NCBI RefSeq assembly: GCF_036245645.1
Contig: NZ_BTPE01000014.1
Span: 72,540-136,539, forward strand
Direction of reading: 5' to 3'
Length of the DNA: 64,000 nt
Source of the DNA: Algoriphagus taiwanensis
GTDB lineage: Bacteria; Bacteroidota; Bacteroidia; Cytophagales; Cyclobacteriaceae
Made by a program: the position numbers and the translations under genes. The notes under the pieces were generated by a model. It was not told the origin of the DNA. It did not search any database and was given only the letters and a program-made list of their open reading frames with translations. Shown here piece after piece: positions 16,883 to 26,430 of the stretch (its first letter is position 1; the number at the start of each line of letters is the position of its first letter).

Positions 16883-17702
16883 CAATCACTCAGGCTTCTG
16901 CTTTGGGGTAGTCTATGCCATAGAAATGGCTGAAGAAATTCTCGACGAACAAGGATACCTCTACTGTCTTGGAGATATTGTCCACAATGATGAGGAAGTA
17001 AATCGCCTTACAAGAAAAGGACTTAAAATCATCGACCACTCAGACTTGCATCACCTTTTTGACGAAAAAGTGCTAATCCGGGCACATGGAGAGCCACCTT
17101 CCACCTACGAGCTGGCAATCAAAAATAACCTGACCCTAATCGATGCGAGTTGTCCTGTAGTGCTAAAGCTTCAAAACCGAATCAAAAACTCCTTTGACAA
17201 GGACGAGACCATATACATTTACGGCAAGCATGGACATGCTGAGGTAATCGGTCTGCTCGGCCAAACCAATAACAAGGCCGTTGTATTTCAGGATATTTCA
17301 GAGTTGGATATTCCTTCTCTGCCCAAAAATCTGACTCTCTACAGTCAGACAACCAAAAGCACAGACAAATTCTACGAAATCAACGAAATCCTGACCAGCA
17401 ATGGGATTTCAGTGAATACGAATGATACCATTTGCCGTCAGGTATCCAACCGGGACAAGGAACTACGGGATTTTGCCGACAAATTCGACAAAGTAATTTT
17501 TGTCAGTGGAACCAAATCATCCAATGGAAAGGTTCTGTTCAACGTCTGCAAAGAGCGAAATCCAAACACCTATTTCGTATCCAATCCTGATCAAATCGAA
17601 AAGGAGTGGTTTGCGGATAATGACCGAGTTGGGATTTGCGGAGCTACTTCCACACCTATGTGGCTGATGGAAGAAGTCAAGGCCAAAATCCTGACTTTCT
17701 GA
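16857..17702 (+). CDS. ispH: 4-hydroxy-3-methylbut-2-enyl diphosphate reductase
   Basis: 281 residues, the last enzyme of the MEP isoprenoid pathway, which makes IPP and DMAPP with a [4Fe-4S] cluster. The three cluster cysteines are visible in GFCFGV, DASCPVVLK and DTICRQVSNRDKEL, and the C-terminal loop reads GICGATSTP. It is embedded in the crt operon with a 26-base overlap of crtYcd, so precursor supply would rise with pigment synthesis. Whether it is the only ispH of the genome cannot be told from this window. Confidence 0.93.
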   Translation: MKNLQVHIDNHSGFCFGVVYAIEMAEEILDEQGYLYCLGDIVHNDEEVNRLTRKGLKIIDHSDLHHLFDEKVLIRAHGEPPSTYELAIKNNLTLIDASCPVVLKLQNRIKNSFDKDETIYIYGKHGHAEVIGLLGQTNNKAVVFQDISELDIPSLPKNLTLYSQTTKSTDKFYEINEILTSNGISVNTNDTICRQVSNRDKELRDFADKFDKVIFVSGTKSSNGKVLFNVCKERNPNTYFVSNPDQIEKEWFADNDRVGICGATSTPMWLMEEVKAKILTF

Positions 17703-17715
17703 TTGTAAAAACACC

Positions 17716-18420
17716 ATGAACACCTCTAAAAGTAGCCAAATCATTGATCCCAAAGGTCTTTTGATTGGGTGGTCGATCATTGGCTTGTGGTTCATTTCCC
17801 TTGTTTTCCTTTTGACTTGGGAGTTCTCCTGGTCCAATCCGCTCACCTACTTCGCTATTTTGGTCCAAACCCACCTGTACACCGGTCTATTCATCACCGC
17901 ACATGATGCAATGCACGGAATTGTTTCTTCCAACAAAAAGTGGAATCACGCAACCGGATGGATTGCCGCCATCTTATTCTCCTATAATTTCTATTGGAAG
18001 CTCTTTCCCAAGCATCATGAGCATCATCGCTATGTAGCCACGGACCAAGACCCGGATTATCATCCTTCTGGGAATTTTCTTATTTGGTACCTGAGCTTTA
18101 TAAGACAGTACGTGACTATCTGGCAGATTCTACTCATGGCCATAACTTTCAATATTTTGAAGCTTTTTTTGCCTACTGAAAACCTGATCGTATTCTGGAT
18201 GCTTCCGGCCATTTTATCTACCCTGCAGCTCTTCTATTTCGGGACTTACCTTCCTCATATGGGAGAAAGTGAAAACAAGCACCATTCACGGTCCCAATCC
18301 AAAAATCACCTTTGGGCTTTTGTCAGCTGCTATTTCTTCGGTTATCACTTTGAGCATCACGATTCACCCGGGACTCCGTGGTGGAGGCTGTGGAGAGTAA
18401 AAGAGCGACAAACAGCCTAA
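17716..18420 (+). CDS. crtW: Beta-carotene 4-ketolase (CrtW type)
   Basis: A 234-residue membrane di-iron enzyme of the fatty acid desaturase superfamily, with four hydrophobic helices and three histidine boxes: HDAMHG, KHHEHHR and HFEHHD. It introduces the 4-keto group on the beta ring; together with CrtZ it gives the 3-hydroxy-4-keto ring of flexixanthin-type pigments. It is the last gene of the crt operon, 13 bases after ispH. A TTTTTGATCAAAAA palindrome lies 9 bases past the stop but is not a convincing terminator. Confidence 0.9.
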   Translation: MNTSKSSQIIDPKGLLIGWSIIGLWFISLVFLLTWEFSWSNPLTYFAILVQTHLYTGLFITAHDAMHGIVSSNKKWNHATGWIAAILFSYNFYWKLFPKHHEHHRYVATDQDPDYHPSGNFLIWYLSFIRQYVTIWQILLMAITFNILKLFLPTENLIVFWMLPAILSTLQLFYFGTYLPHMGESENKHHSRSQSKNHLWAFVSCYFFGYHFEHHDSPGTPWWRLWRVKERQTA

Positions 18421-18501
18421 TTCAGTCAATTTTTGATCAAAAATCGGAAATAAGAAAACTTTTTTCCTGAATTCAACTTGTAGCTATAAACCAACTATCC
18501 A

Positions 18502-20904
18502 ATGAAATACTGGTATTCTCTTCTCCTATTCACTATCGTATCATTTCAGGCAATTTCTCAGGGTACGATTCGGGGAAAAATCACCAATCCTGTCAATAAT
18601 GAGCCTGTAGCATTTGCCAATGTGCTCATCCTGGAGACTGATCTCGGGGCGATCACCGATGAAAACGGAAACTACGAAATCACCAATATCCCTCCCGGAC
18701 TGTACAATGTCCGGGCAAGCTTTGTGGGTTACAAAACCTCTACTCAATACGAAATACAAGTCACCCTAGCGAGAGCTGTCCAGTTGGACTTTTCCTTGGA
18801 AGAGGATGCATCTGAACTCTCAGAAGTAGTGGTAGCCAGTGAATTTACCCGCTCGGATGAGACGCCGATATCAGTTCGAAAAATCAATTCTAATGAAATC
18901 GAACGCTATCCTGGAGGCAACAGAGATATTTCCCGAGTTATTCAGGCCTTGCCTGGTGTGGCCAGTACACCAAGCTTCAGAAATGACATCATTATCCGGG
19001 GCGGTGCACCAAACGAAAACAAGTTTTTCGTCGATGAAATAGAAATCCCCGTAATCAATCACTTTGCTACCCAAGGCTCCTCAGGTGGACCAACAGGCAT
19101 TCTGAATGTGAATCTGATCAAAAGTGTAGATGTGATCACGGGAGGTTTTCCGGCGGATCGAATGAACAGCCTGAGCTCCTTCTTCGAGTTTCAACTCAAA
19201 GAAGGAAGAAATGACAAAATGTTCACTCAGCTTACCCTTGGGGCAAGCGAGTTTACCTTTTCCAATGAAGGTCCCATCGGGAAAAATACTACCTATCTCA
19301 TCTCAGCCAGAAGGTCCTACCTGCAGTTTCTTTTTTCTGCTTTAGGCCTTCCCTTCCTGCCTACCTTCAATGACTTTCAGGTGAAAACCACCACCAAAAT
19401 CAATGAAAAGACAGAATTGACCTTTATCGGAGTTGGGGCTATCGACAACTCGGTACTCAACTTTGATGTCCCTGATGATGAAACCGAAGACGAAAAGGAC
19501 GCCAGACTTTACCTTCTGGATAATCTTCCCTATACCTCCCAATGGAACTACGCCACCGGATTAAAGCTGAAAAAATTCCGGGATAACGGGTTCTGGACTT
19601 TTATCCTCAGCCGAAATATGCTCAACAATAGGTCTTACAAATATTTTGAAAACAACGAAAGCAATCCGGACAATCTGATATACGATTACACTTCTCAGGA
19701 GAGCGAAAACAAATTCAGAGCAGAAAATTCGGTATTCAAAAAGACTTTTAATCTGAAGTATGGAATCAATTACGAGTATTCCCGCTTTCTGGTCAATACC
19801 TATGACGAGTTCACTTTTGCCAGTCAGGGAATCATCCTGAATGTGAATGACAAGACGAATTTTCATTCTTATGGAGCCTTTATTTCAGCCAGCAAAAACT
19901 TCAATCAGGAGCGTTTACTATTGACCGGAGGAATTCGAATCGATGGAAGTGACTTTGGACAAACGGCCCAAAACCCGCTGAATCAACTAAGCCCAAGAGT
20001 TTCGATTTCGTATCAGTTGAAACCAAATCTTTACCTCACGGCGAATTCGGGCATCTATTACCAAAAACCTCCCTACACTTCCCTCGGGTTCCGAAACAAT
20101 GAAGGAGAGCTGGTCAATCAGGAAAACAACATCCGCTTTATCCGATCCACCCATTTTATCGGTGGAATTGAACGAGTGATTCCAGAAAAAAACAGAAGGT
20201 TCTCAGTGGAAGGCTTCTACAAACTCTATGACAATTACCCTTCGTCGATTGCAAATGGAATATCACTAGCCAACTTGGGAGCAGATTTTGGGGTAATCGG
20301 CAATGAGCCAGTTCTTTCTGATTCCAGAGGTAGAGCCTATGGGTTGGAGTTTTTGGCCCAGCAGCGTCTTTTCAAAGGATTCTATGGTATCGCTGCCGTG
20401 ACTTTGGTAAGAAGTGAATTTACCAATCCGAACACCGAAGGGTTTGTCCCTTCCGCATGGGATAATGGAATCATTGTTAGCATGACTGCTGGAAAGCGGT
20501 TTCAGAGAAACTGGGAGCTTGGAGCAAGATGGAGATATTTGGGCGGGTTGCCCTATACTCCAATAGATGTGGCTACTTCTTCCCAAATTCCGATCTATGA
20601 CAGCCGACCTCAGGGTGTTTTGGATTTCAATCAGATCAATACCCTCCGGCTTGAGGCTTTCCATCAATTGGACTTGAGGGTAGACAAAAAGTATTTTTAC
20701 AACAAGTGGAATCTCAACTGGTATATCGACATCCAAAACCTGTACAATTTTGAAGCAGAGCAGCCACCACTATTGGTGCCAAACCGGGATGCAAATGGGA
20801 GACCAATCGTAGATCCAACTAATCCGGGAAGCTATGAGACCAGATTGGTTGCTAATACCGCGGGAAGAATCCTTCCAACAGTAGGGATTATTGTGGAATT
20901 TTAA
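18502..20904 (+). CDS. TonB-dependent receptor with carboxypeptidase-like N-domain
   Basis: An 800-residue outer-membrane protein: signal peptide (about 1-20), carboxypeptidase-D regulatory-like domain (about 21-105, GTIRGKITNPVNNEPVAFANV), plug domain (about 115-235, with DIIIRGGAPNENKFFVDE) and a 22-strand barrel to the C-terminus. No SusD partner follows, so this is not a classical starch-type uptake pair. The substrate is unknown; the position downstream of crtW may be coincidental. It is convergent with the crtA-like gene, with 3 bases between the stops. Confidence 0.92.
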   Translation: MKYWYSLLLFTIVSFQAISQGTIRGKITNPVNNEPVAFANVLILETDLGAITDENGNYEITNIPPGLYNVRASFVGYKTSTQYEIQVTLARAVQLDFSLEEDASELSEVVVASEFTRSDETPISVRKINSNEIERYPGGNRDISRVIQALPGVASTPSFRNDIIIRGGAPNENKFFVDEIEIPVINHFATQGSSGGPTGILNVNLIKSVDVITGGFPADRMNSLSSFFEFQLKEGRNDKMFTQLTLGASEFTFSNEGPIGKNTTYLISARRSYLQFLFSALGLPFLPTFNDFQVKTTTKINEKTELTFIGVGAIDNSVLNFDVPDDETEDEKDARLYLLDNLPYTSQWNYATGLKLKKFRDNGFWTFILSRNMLNNRSYKYFENNESNPDNLIYDYTSQESENKFRAENSVFKKTFNLKYGINYEYSRFLVNTYDEFTFASQGIILNVNDKTNFHSYGAFISASKNFNQERLLLTGGIRIDGSDFGQTAQNPLNQLSPRVSISYQLKPNLYLTANSGIYYQKPPYTSLGFRNNEGELVNQENNIRFIRSTHFIGGIERVIPEKNRRFSVEGFYKLYDNYPSSIANGISLANLGADFGVIGNEPVLSDSRGRAYGLEFLAQQRLFKGFYGIAAVTLVRSEFTNPNTEGFVPSAWDNGIIVSMTAGKRFQRNWELGARWRYLGGLPYTPIDVATSSQIPIYDSRPQGVLDFNQINTLRLEAFHQLDLRVDKKYFYNKWNLNWYIDIQNLYNFEAEQPPLLVPNRDANGRPIVDPTNPGSYETRLVANTAGRILPTVGIIVEF

Positions 20905-20907
20905 TCC

Positions 20908-21660
20908 TTAAATAGAGGAAGAAAAAACTAGATCATTTGGAGCAAGGTAAGGAGCCAAGGCATCTTTACCTTGCCAAGTTCCCTCCGTATGCCAAGGCAA
21001 AAAGCGCGTAAACATCTGCTCTTTGAACCCATTGAGTCGGTAAACTTCGCGAACAGCCTCCCCGTGAAAAGTCTTCCGGGCAAAGGTTTCCATATCCCTG
21101 ACACTTTCCCAGACCGTAAATGTAGCCTGCTCTACCAATGGCAGCTCCCCAATCCCCTGAGAAAAAATCAATCCTTGATAATCCTTTTGTTCCAAACTGA
21201 TAGGACTGACCATTTTCCAAAAACGGTATAAGAACTCCGGCTTTAAAGTAGCTCGGGTGAGACTGCAAATAGGGCCTGAACTATCCAGATTTTGATGGAG
21301 CTGCCAGCCATCAAATCCGCTCCAAGACCCTCTTGAGGAGGTAGGCGACATGAAAATGCAATAATTCTCATCTGATTTCTCCACAAATTCCCTAAACTCC
21401 TTTCGGCCTCTGAAAGCCATAGCTGCTTGGGGGCTTTCAAATACCATAAAAAATCCAGAAGCCTCCCATTTAGGCCAAGCCCTGTATCCATGTCCACTTC
21501 CTATACCCAAGGGTTTGATAAACTGCAAACCCGGAAACTGAGGTGTAAATAATCGGGAAAGGACCATTCGATAAGCTCCCCAAGTTTTGGCAATGGTGCC
21601 TTCAAAACTGAAGAGTTGCAAAACAGCACATTGACCGGGAGGAAGAAGCAAAGGGTTCAT
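20908..21660 (-). CDS. CrtA-like spheroidene monooxygenase family protein
   Basis: A 250-residue soluble protein resembling CrtA, the acyclic carotenoid 2-ketolase. Family features visible are IGSGHGYRAWPKW near residue 52, LTRATLKPEFLYRFWKMVSPIS and GIGELPLVEQATFTVWES. CrtA proteins are heme-binding oxygenases that oxidise C-2 of the psi end. Beside CruF this could make a 2'-oxygenated flexixanthin. It is transcribed toward the crt operon from its own promoter, and the head of its region is the 165-base gap to the outer-membrane protein. Assignment to the family is fairly firm; the substrate is inferred from context. Confidence 0.8.
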   Translation of the reverse strand: MNPLLLPPGQCAVLQLFSFEGTIAKTWGAYRMVLSRLFTPQFPGLQFIKPLGIGSGHGYRAWPKWEASGFFMVFESPQAAMAFRGRKEFREFVEKSDENYCIFMSPTSSRGSWSGFDGWQLHQNLDSSGPICSLTRATLKPEFLYRFWKMVSPISLEQKDYQGLIFSQGIGELPLVEQATFTVWESVRDMETFARKTFHGEAVREVYRLNGFKEQMFTRFLPWHTEGTWQGKDALAPYLAPNDLVFSSSI

Positions 21661-21775
21661 GAATTACCAGTTTTTTATACAATGGAAACCCTCTGCTATC
21701 TGCTTGGTTTTCTAAGCTTTCGATTATCTGTTGAAATGTAGATTTTGTTCCTTGAATTGAAAAAAATGACCTTCA

Positions 21776-21804
21776 AACAAAAAAGCCACCCTAGTGGATG
21801 GCTT
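21776..21804 (-). terminator. Terminator for the minus-strand aqpZ/outer-membrane gene pair
   Basis: A 10-bp stem with one mismatch (AAAGCCACCC and GGATGGCTTT around a 4-base loop) followed by T6 on the minus strand, 22 bases after the stop of the 148-residue protein. Confidence 0.7.
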
Positions 21805-21825
21805 TCCTTATTGGTCAGGTAATCG

Positions 21826-22272
21826 TTATTTAAATCTCCATCTAATATTCAATCCAAATCCTCCTGCATCAAAGCTGGTCTCCTCCACTAGGATAAAATA
21901 AGGTCTCCAATCCAAGCCGATGGTGATGGGCACATCGGTAAACAAATACTCCGCACCGATCTCTCCTGCAGCTCCAAACCTGAAATCATCTGCTAAGAAC
22001 AAGGAAGGACCAAAACCCGCATACCATTTAAAATCCGAGTCCCCGATATTGTCATATACAGGATTCCAAAGAGCATCAATTCCAACACCACCGTTCCCAA
22101 AACTGACATCAGCATGGATTCGGCTGAAATCTCCCAAAGCAAATACCCCATCAAGGGCGACATTATTCCCATTGACATTTCCAAATCGGAGACCTAATTC
22201 TTGAGCTTGTGAATTAAAGGCAAGAACTAACCCAAAAAACAAGGTCAGGGAAACTAATTTTAAGAATTTCAT
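21826..22272 (-). CDS. Small outer-membrane beta-barrel-like protein
   Basis: 148 residues with a signal peptide (cleavage after NSQA, about residue 23). The mature part has alternating hydrophobic strands rich in Gly and aromatic residues (LGLRFGNVNG, FKWYAGFGPSLFLADDFRFG, IGLDWRPYF) and ends in NIRWRFK, as in eight-strand outer-membrane barrels. No family or function can be named. It follows aqpZ by 40 bases on the same strand and has a terminator behind it. Confidence 0.8.
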   Translation of the reverse strand: MKFLKLVSLTLFFGLVLAFNSQAQELGLRFGNVNGNNVALDGVFALGDFSRIHADVSFGNGGVGIDALWNPVYDNIGDSDFKWYAGFGPSLFLADDFRFGAAGEIGAEYLFTDVPITIGLDWRPYFILVEETSFDAGGFGLNIRWRFK

Positions 22273-22312
22273 AAGTGTTGAAGAGTTTAATAAATACGGT
22301 TAAGATATTAGC

Positions 22313-22999
22313 CTATTCCTTTTCAGGAGACAGAATTTTGTAAGCTATACCAGCTAAAACCGCACCAATTATTGGGGCAATCCAAAAAAGCCATACTTGT
22401 TGGAGATAAATTCCTCCTGCAAAAATCGCCTGTGAGGTACTTCTGGCTGGATTGACTGAGGTGTTGGTTACAGGAATACTGATCAAATGGATCAAAACCA
22501 AGGCCAACCCAATTGCCAATCCTGCAAAACCAGCAGGAGCTTTTGAATGTGTCGCTCCTAAAATTACTATTAGAAAGAAAAACGTCATTACAACTTCAGT
22601 CACAAATGCTGCAGTCATGGAGTATCCCCCAGGGGAGGCTTCTCCAAATCCATTGGAGGCAAATCCTCCTAAATCTACTCCAGACTTCCCAGTGGCAATC
22701 ACATACAAAATTCCCGCTCCAACCAAGGCTCCAAGTACCTGAGAAACGATGTAGGGAATTAACTCCTTTGAATCAAATCTTCCCCCAACCCATAATCCTA
22801 CAGAAACCGCAGGATTGAGATGACATCCTGAAATATGCCCAATCGCATAAGCCATCGTTACTACTGTAAGACCAAAGGCGATGGAAACGCCAACAAAGCC
22901 GATCCCCAAATCCGGAAATCCCGCTGCCAAAACCGCACTGCCACACCCTCCTAGGACCAACCATAAGGTCCCAATAAATTCTGCAATTAATTTTTTCAT
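22313..22999 (-). CDS. aqpZ: Aquaporin Z-type water channel
   Basis: 228 residues, major intrinsic protein family with six membrane helices and the two pore motifs: NPA in CHLNPAVSVG and NPA in VNPARSTSQA. The selectivity-filter Arg follows the second NPA, which with the short loops suggests an orthodox water channel rather than a glycerol facilitator. An inverted repeat lies 21 bases upstream of the start. It probably forms a short operon with the outer-membrane protein gene. Confidence 0.94.
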   Translation of the reverse strand: MKKLIAEFIGTLWLVLGGCGSAVLAAGFPDLGIGFVGVSIAFGLTVVTMAYAIGHISGCHLNPAVSVGLWVGGRFDSKELIPYIVSQVLGALVGAGILYVIATGKSGVDLGGFASNGFGEASPGGYSMTAAFVTEVVMTFFFLIVILGATHSKAPAGFAGLAIGLALVLIHLISIPVTNTSVNPARSTSQAIFAGGIYLQQVWLFWIAPIIGAVLAGIAYKILSPEKE

Positions 23000-23019
23000 T
23001 TGAATTGGGATTTTGGTGA

Positions 23020-23035
23020 ACTGTTAACAAACAGT
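23020..23035 (-). promoter_or_regulatory. Inverted repeat upstream of aqpZ
   Basis: ACTGTT-AACA-AACAGT, a 6-bp perfect inverted repeat 21 bases before the aqpZ start. Possible operator; no clear -7/-33 pair was found. The remaining 170 bases up to 23207 show nothing else I can support. Confidence 0.3.
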
Positions 23036-23206
23036 GAAGAAGATAAGACAATCAAAATAAACATCTGAATATGAATAGTTTAAATTCGATGAATCTTCAC
23101 TTAATTAACAGACCAGTCATTCCAATTTTACCTATCCTAGGAAAGCGGAATTAATTCCTCCCGATCATTATATTCCTTTTGAATCAGTTTTCACCGATTC
23201 TATTCC

Positions 23207-24661
23207 TCAGACCGAGTTTCCTATCCTGACAACTTCCCTCACCAGCAAATCCATGTCCTCCATGCGAGTTCGTTGATTCACATTGGCTACACGGAGTGTA
23301 TATTTTCCATTCAAAATCGTCGAACTCGGAGAAGCTATCCCTTCCTCCTGTAGTCGGAGCAATATCTCCCGGTTTAAGTCGCGGAGTTGACCCTCTGACA
23401 ATCCTTGTTTGACCATTCTAAAACAGGTGATGGACATTGAAACAGGAGCGGTCAGTTCCAGCTCGGGTGTTTGGGCTACGAGCATTCCCAAATATTCTGC
23501 CTGTCGGTTGTTTTGAGCAATCATCTGGGCATATTTTGCCCTGCCGTGTTCTTTAAGCGACATCCAGATTTTAAGCGCTTTGAATCCCCGAGACAGCTCA
23601 AATCCATAATTATTGATCGAATCCAGGCCGCCGGAAAGCCCCCGGCTTTCCTGAAGCAAATAATTCGGCGTGATGGCAAAAGCATCCCGGTGCTTTTTGG
23701 CATCCCGAATCAAAGTGCAGCCTACTTCATAGGGTACATAAAGCCATTTGTGCAAGTCAAAAGCTAAGCTGTCCGCCTCCTCGATCGCCTTCAATCGCTC
23801 GGCATATTTGGCGTCCAATTTGGCTAATGCTCCATAGGCCCCATCCACATGAAACCACAAGCCATATTTTCTGGAAACAGCCAGCAAATCCTCCATGGGA
23901 TCAATCGCTCCTGTATTTACCGTGCCTGAGGTTCCAACCACAGCAAAAGGAAGCAATCCCTCTTGGATATCTTGCTGGATTTGCTGTTCCAGTTCCTCGA
24001 CTTTCATTTCATAGTTCGAATTCACCCCGATTTTTCTGACCGAATCGGTTCCCAAGCCAATGATTTCCGCTGCTTTCTGTATGCAGGAATGGGTCTCCAC
24101 CGAGCAGTACAACACCAACTGGGCGGAGGCAGCTTTCAGCCCTCTCTGACGGATTTGTTCCTCTCCAAATGAATTCCGAGCGACTGTCAATGCAGTGATA
24201 TTGGCCATGGACCCTCCACTGACCAAAATACCGGAAGCCTCTGATGGAAAATTCATCAACTCCTTGCACCAGTTGACCACCTGCCTATCCACATACATCG
24301 CCGAGTGCTCTCCGATTGTGGTATTTGGATTCATCCCGGAGGCAAGCAAATCCGCCAATACGCCCATGGGTGTGCCTGTTCCCTGAATCCAGGCAAAAAA
24401 TCGGGGGTGTACATTCCCTTTATTGAAAGCAAAAATATTCTGTTTGAATTCCTCATACACCTTTGCAGGGTCTTGACCCTGTTCAGGAATGGGTTGGTCC
24501 AAAAACTCCTTCACTTCTGCAGGAATCGGTTTCCAGATTTTCTGATCTCGGATGGATTGCCAATAATCGAAGAGATCATCGATCATCTGATGGCCAAGCT
24601 GTCGCATTTGATCCCAGTTTTCCGGATCAAGGGTTAAATCTTTTTTAGGAGAAGTAGGCAT
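23207..24661 (-). CDS. PLP-dependent aromatic-L-amino-acid decarboxylase family
   Basis: 484 residues, group II pyridoxal-dependent decarboxylase. Signatures include HPRFFAWIQGTG near the N-terminus, SGGSMANITAL, HVDGAYGA (Asp contacting the PLP ring nitrogen) and the Schiff-base Lys in FDLHKWLYVPYE at about residue 305. Likely substrates are Trp, Tyr, Phe or DOPA, giving aromatic amines; specificity cannot be read from sequence. It is the third gene of a tight minus-strand operon, 10 bases after the sulfatase. Confidence 0.92.
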   Translation of the reverse strand: MPTSPKKDLTLDPENWDQMRQLGHQMIDDLFDYWQSIRDQKIWKPIPAEVKEFLDQPIPEQGQDPAKVYEEFKQNIFAFNKGNVHPRFFAWIQGTGTPMGVLADLLASGMNPNTTIGEHSAMYVDRQVVNWCKELMNFPSEASGILVSGGSMANITALTVARNSFGEEQIRQRGLKAASAQLVLYCSVETHSCIQKAAEIIGLGTDSVRKIGVNSNYEMKVEELEQQIQQDIQEGLLPFAVVGTSGTVNTGAIDPMEDLLAVSRKYGLWFHVDGAYGALAKLDAKYAERLKAIEEADSLAFDLHKWLYVPYEVGCTLIRDAKKHRDAFAITPNYLLQESRGLSGGLDSINNYGFELSRGFKALKIWMSLKEHGRAKYAQMIAQNNRQAEYLGMLVAQTPELELTAPVSMSITCFRMVKQGLSEGQLRDLNREILLRLQEEGIASPSSTILNGKYTLRVANVNQRTRMEDMDLLVREVVRIGNSV

Positions 24662-24671
24662 GAAAAGGGAC

Positions 24672-26423
24672 TTATTTGATCGGAATCAGGCGAAGACTCA
24701 TCACGTCACCCGCTCCATCTTTGGAAATATTTTTGGCTTGCAAGGTAAGAGAAACTTGCCCAGCCGGTAAACTGATTTCGCCTAATTTTAGCTTGTTCCA
24801 AGTTTGCTCAGGAGCTTCCTTTCTGGGAACACGGTCCGGACTGGGAATTACTTCAGGGATAAAGGGCTCCTGCGCTATTTGGGATAATTGATTGGAGCCA
24901 TCAGCTAGAAGCCAATTATGCCCTACCTGATTTTCCGAATTGGCCTGCTCCAGCCAAACTTCAAATGAACCTGCTTCCAAGACATCCAAATCCCATCGGA
25001 GCTGATCCGCATCCTTTTTCCAATGGGTCACCCAATCCTGAGCCCAACCATGGCCTTCGAAAAATCTCAGTTCTCCCCCCAATGTTGCCTCATAAGCCGG
25101 CAAAACTGCCTGTCTGCCTTGTGGAGATAAGGGAATTCTCCGAATCATTTGGATGCCTACACTGACCTCATTCCACCAGTTTTGGTACTTTTCCTCCAAA
25201 GCTAACTTAAGCTCAGGGTAAGTTTCCGCCAAATCCCGAGTTTGGGAAGGATCATTTTTCAAGTCATACAAACTGACCCCATCTGCCAAAAGAGTCAAGA
25301 GCAAAGAATCCTGACGGATTGCCCCAGGTCGGCTTTTCAATTCCTTGTCCAATTGAGCAACATGGGAAAAAATGGGTCTGGATTCCAAGGATTTTCCCTC
25401 CAAAAGGGGAACCAATGAAACTCCATCCCAGGGTTTTCCTTCGTTTTTCTCCAACCCAAAAAGATCGGTCAAAGTCGGCATCACATCGATATGTGCTGCT
25501 GCAGTGGAAATCACCTGTGGCTGAATTTTCCCTTTCCATCGCCAAAAACTTGGAACTCGAACCCCTCCTTCATGGACAGACCCCTTCACTCCTTTCATTT
25601 CCGCATTGAACCGCCTTCCATTGGGACCATTGTCGGTAAGGAAAATGACCAAGGTATTTTCATCCAAATCCAGTTCCTTCAGGAGGTTCATGACTCGGCC
25701 TACATTCCAATCAATATTTCCCACCATGCCATAGATCGCCGCCAGTTCCTCACTCAAACCTGCCGCTTTGTACGGGTCAAAAAACCGATCAGGAACCTGA
25801 TGAGGGCTGTGGGGAGTGTTTAGCGGAAGGTAGGTGAAGAAGGGCTGGTCTTTGTTTTTGCGGATAAAATCCAAGGCTTCATCCGTCAGGACATCCGGTA
25901 AATAGCCTTCGAATACCTTTTTCTCCCCGTTTTTTTCCAGATGGGTATTAAAATAATTGGACCAATGCCCAGCCGAAAATCCGGTAAACTCCTCGAAGCC
26001 CTGCGCCAAGGGATGATTGGGGTAGTGCTGTCCATTGTGCCACTTGCCAAAAATGCCTGTTCGATAGCCATTGTCCCGGAAAAGCTCAGCCAACGTGTAT
26101 TCCTCGGCATTCATGCTCTCCAATCCATTGGAAACCGACACCACTCCAGTACGCAGATGATATCTTCCGGTGAGCAAGCTTGCCCGTGTTGGGGCACAAA
26201 GCGGACTCACGTAAAAACGATCAAATCGGGCCGACTCCCCAGCCAATTGGTCCAAATTGGGCGTTTTGACCCAAGCATTACCATGAAAAGCTAAGTCTCC
26301 AAAACCCTGATCATCCGTCATAATCAAGATCAAATTGGGGGGAGAATCAGGCTTTTTCGCCTCACAGGATACCAGTCCAAAGAAAACAGTCAAAAATAAT
26401 CCTGAAAGGAAAAGTCGATTCAT
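24672..26423 (-). CDS. Lipoprotein sulfatase, Cys-type
   Basis: 583 residues. A lipoprotein signal ends in LVSC (Cys20). The type I sulfatase core shows metal-binding DD37-38 (LILIMTDDQGFGD) and the formylglycine motif C76-A-P-T-R80 in PLCAPTRASLLTGRYH; Cys76 would be converted to formylglycine. Further matches are FGKWHNG and FLTDNGPNG. A C-terminal beta-rich region (about 450-583) may bind carbohydrate. It likely removes sulfate from a polysaccharide at the outer membrane. It is the second gene of the DUF486-sulfatase-decarboxylase operon. No anaerobic maturase (anSME) was found in the window. Confidence 0.93.
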   Translation of the reverse strand: MNRLFLSGLFLTVFFGLVSCEAKKPDSPPNLILIMTDDQGFGDLAFHGNAWVKTPNLDQLAGESARFDRFYVSPLCAPTRASLLTGRYHLRTGVVSVSNGLESMNAEEYTLAELFRDNGYRTGIFGKWHNGQHYPNHPLAQGFEEFTGFSAGHWSNYFNTHLEKNGEKKVFEGYLPDVLTDEALDFIRKNKDQPFFTYLPLNTPHSPHQVPDRFFDPYKAAGLSEELAAIYGMVGNIDWNVGRVMNLLKELDLDENTLVIFLTDNGPNGRRFNAEMKGVKGSVHEGGVRVPSFWRWKGKIQPQVISTAAAHIDVMPTLTDLFGLEKNEGKPWDGVSLVPLLEGKSLESRPIFSHVAQLDKELKSRPGAIRQDSLLLTLLADGVSLYDLKNDPSQTRDLAETYPELKLALEEKYQNWWNEVSVGIQMIRRIPLSPQGRQAVLPAYEATLGGELRFFEGHGWAQDWVTHWKKDADQLRWDLDVLEAGSFEVWLEQANSENQVGHNWLLADGSNQLSQIAQEPFIPEVIPSPDRVPRKEAPEQTWNKLKLGEISLPAGQVSLTLQAKNISKDGAGDVMSLRLIPIK

Positions 26424-26430
26424 AGTTTTT

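Noticed and set aside
18429..18443. TTTTTGATCAAAAA palindrome as a terminator after crtW
   Set aside because: The stem has almost no G-C pairs and no loop, so it would not terminate well.
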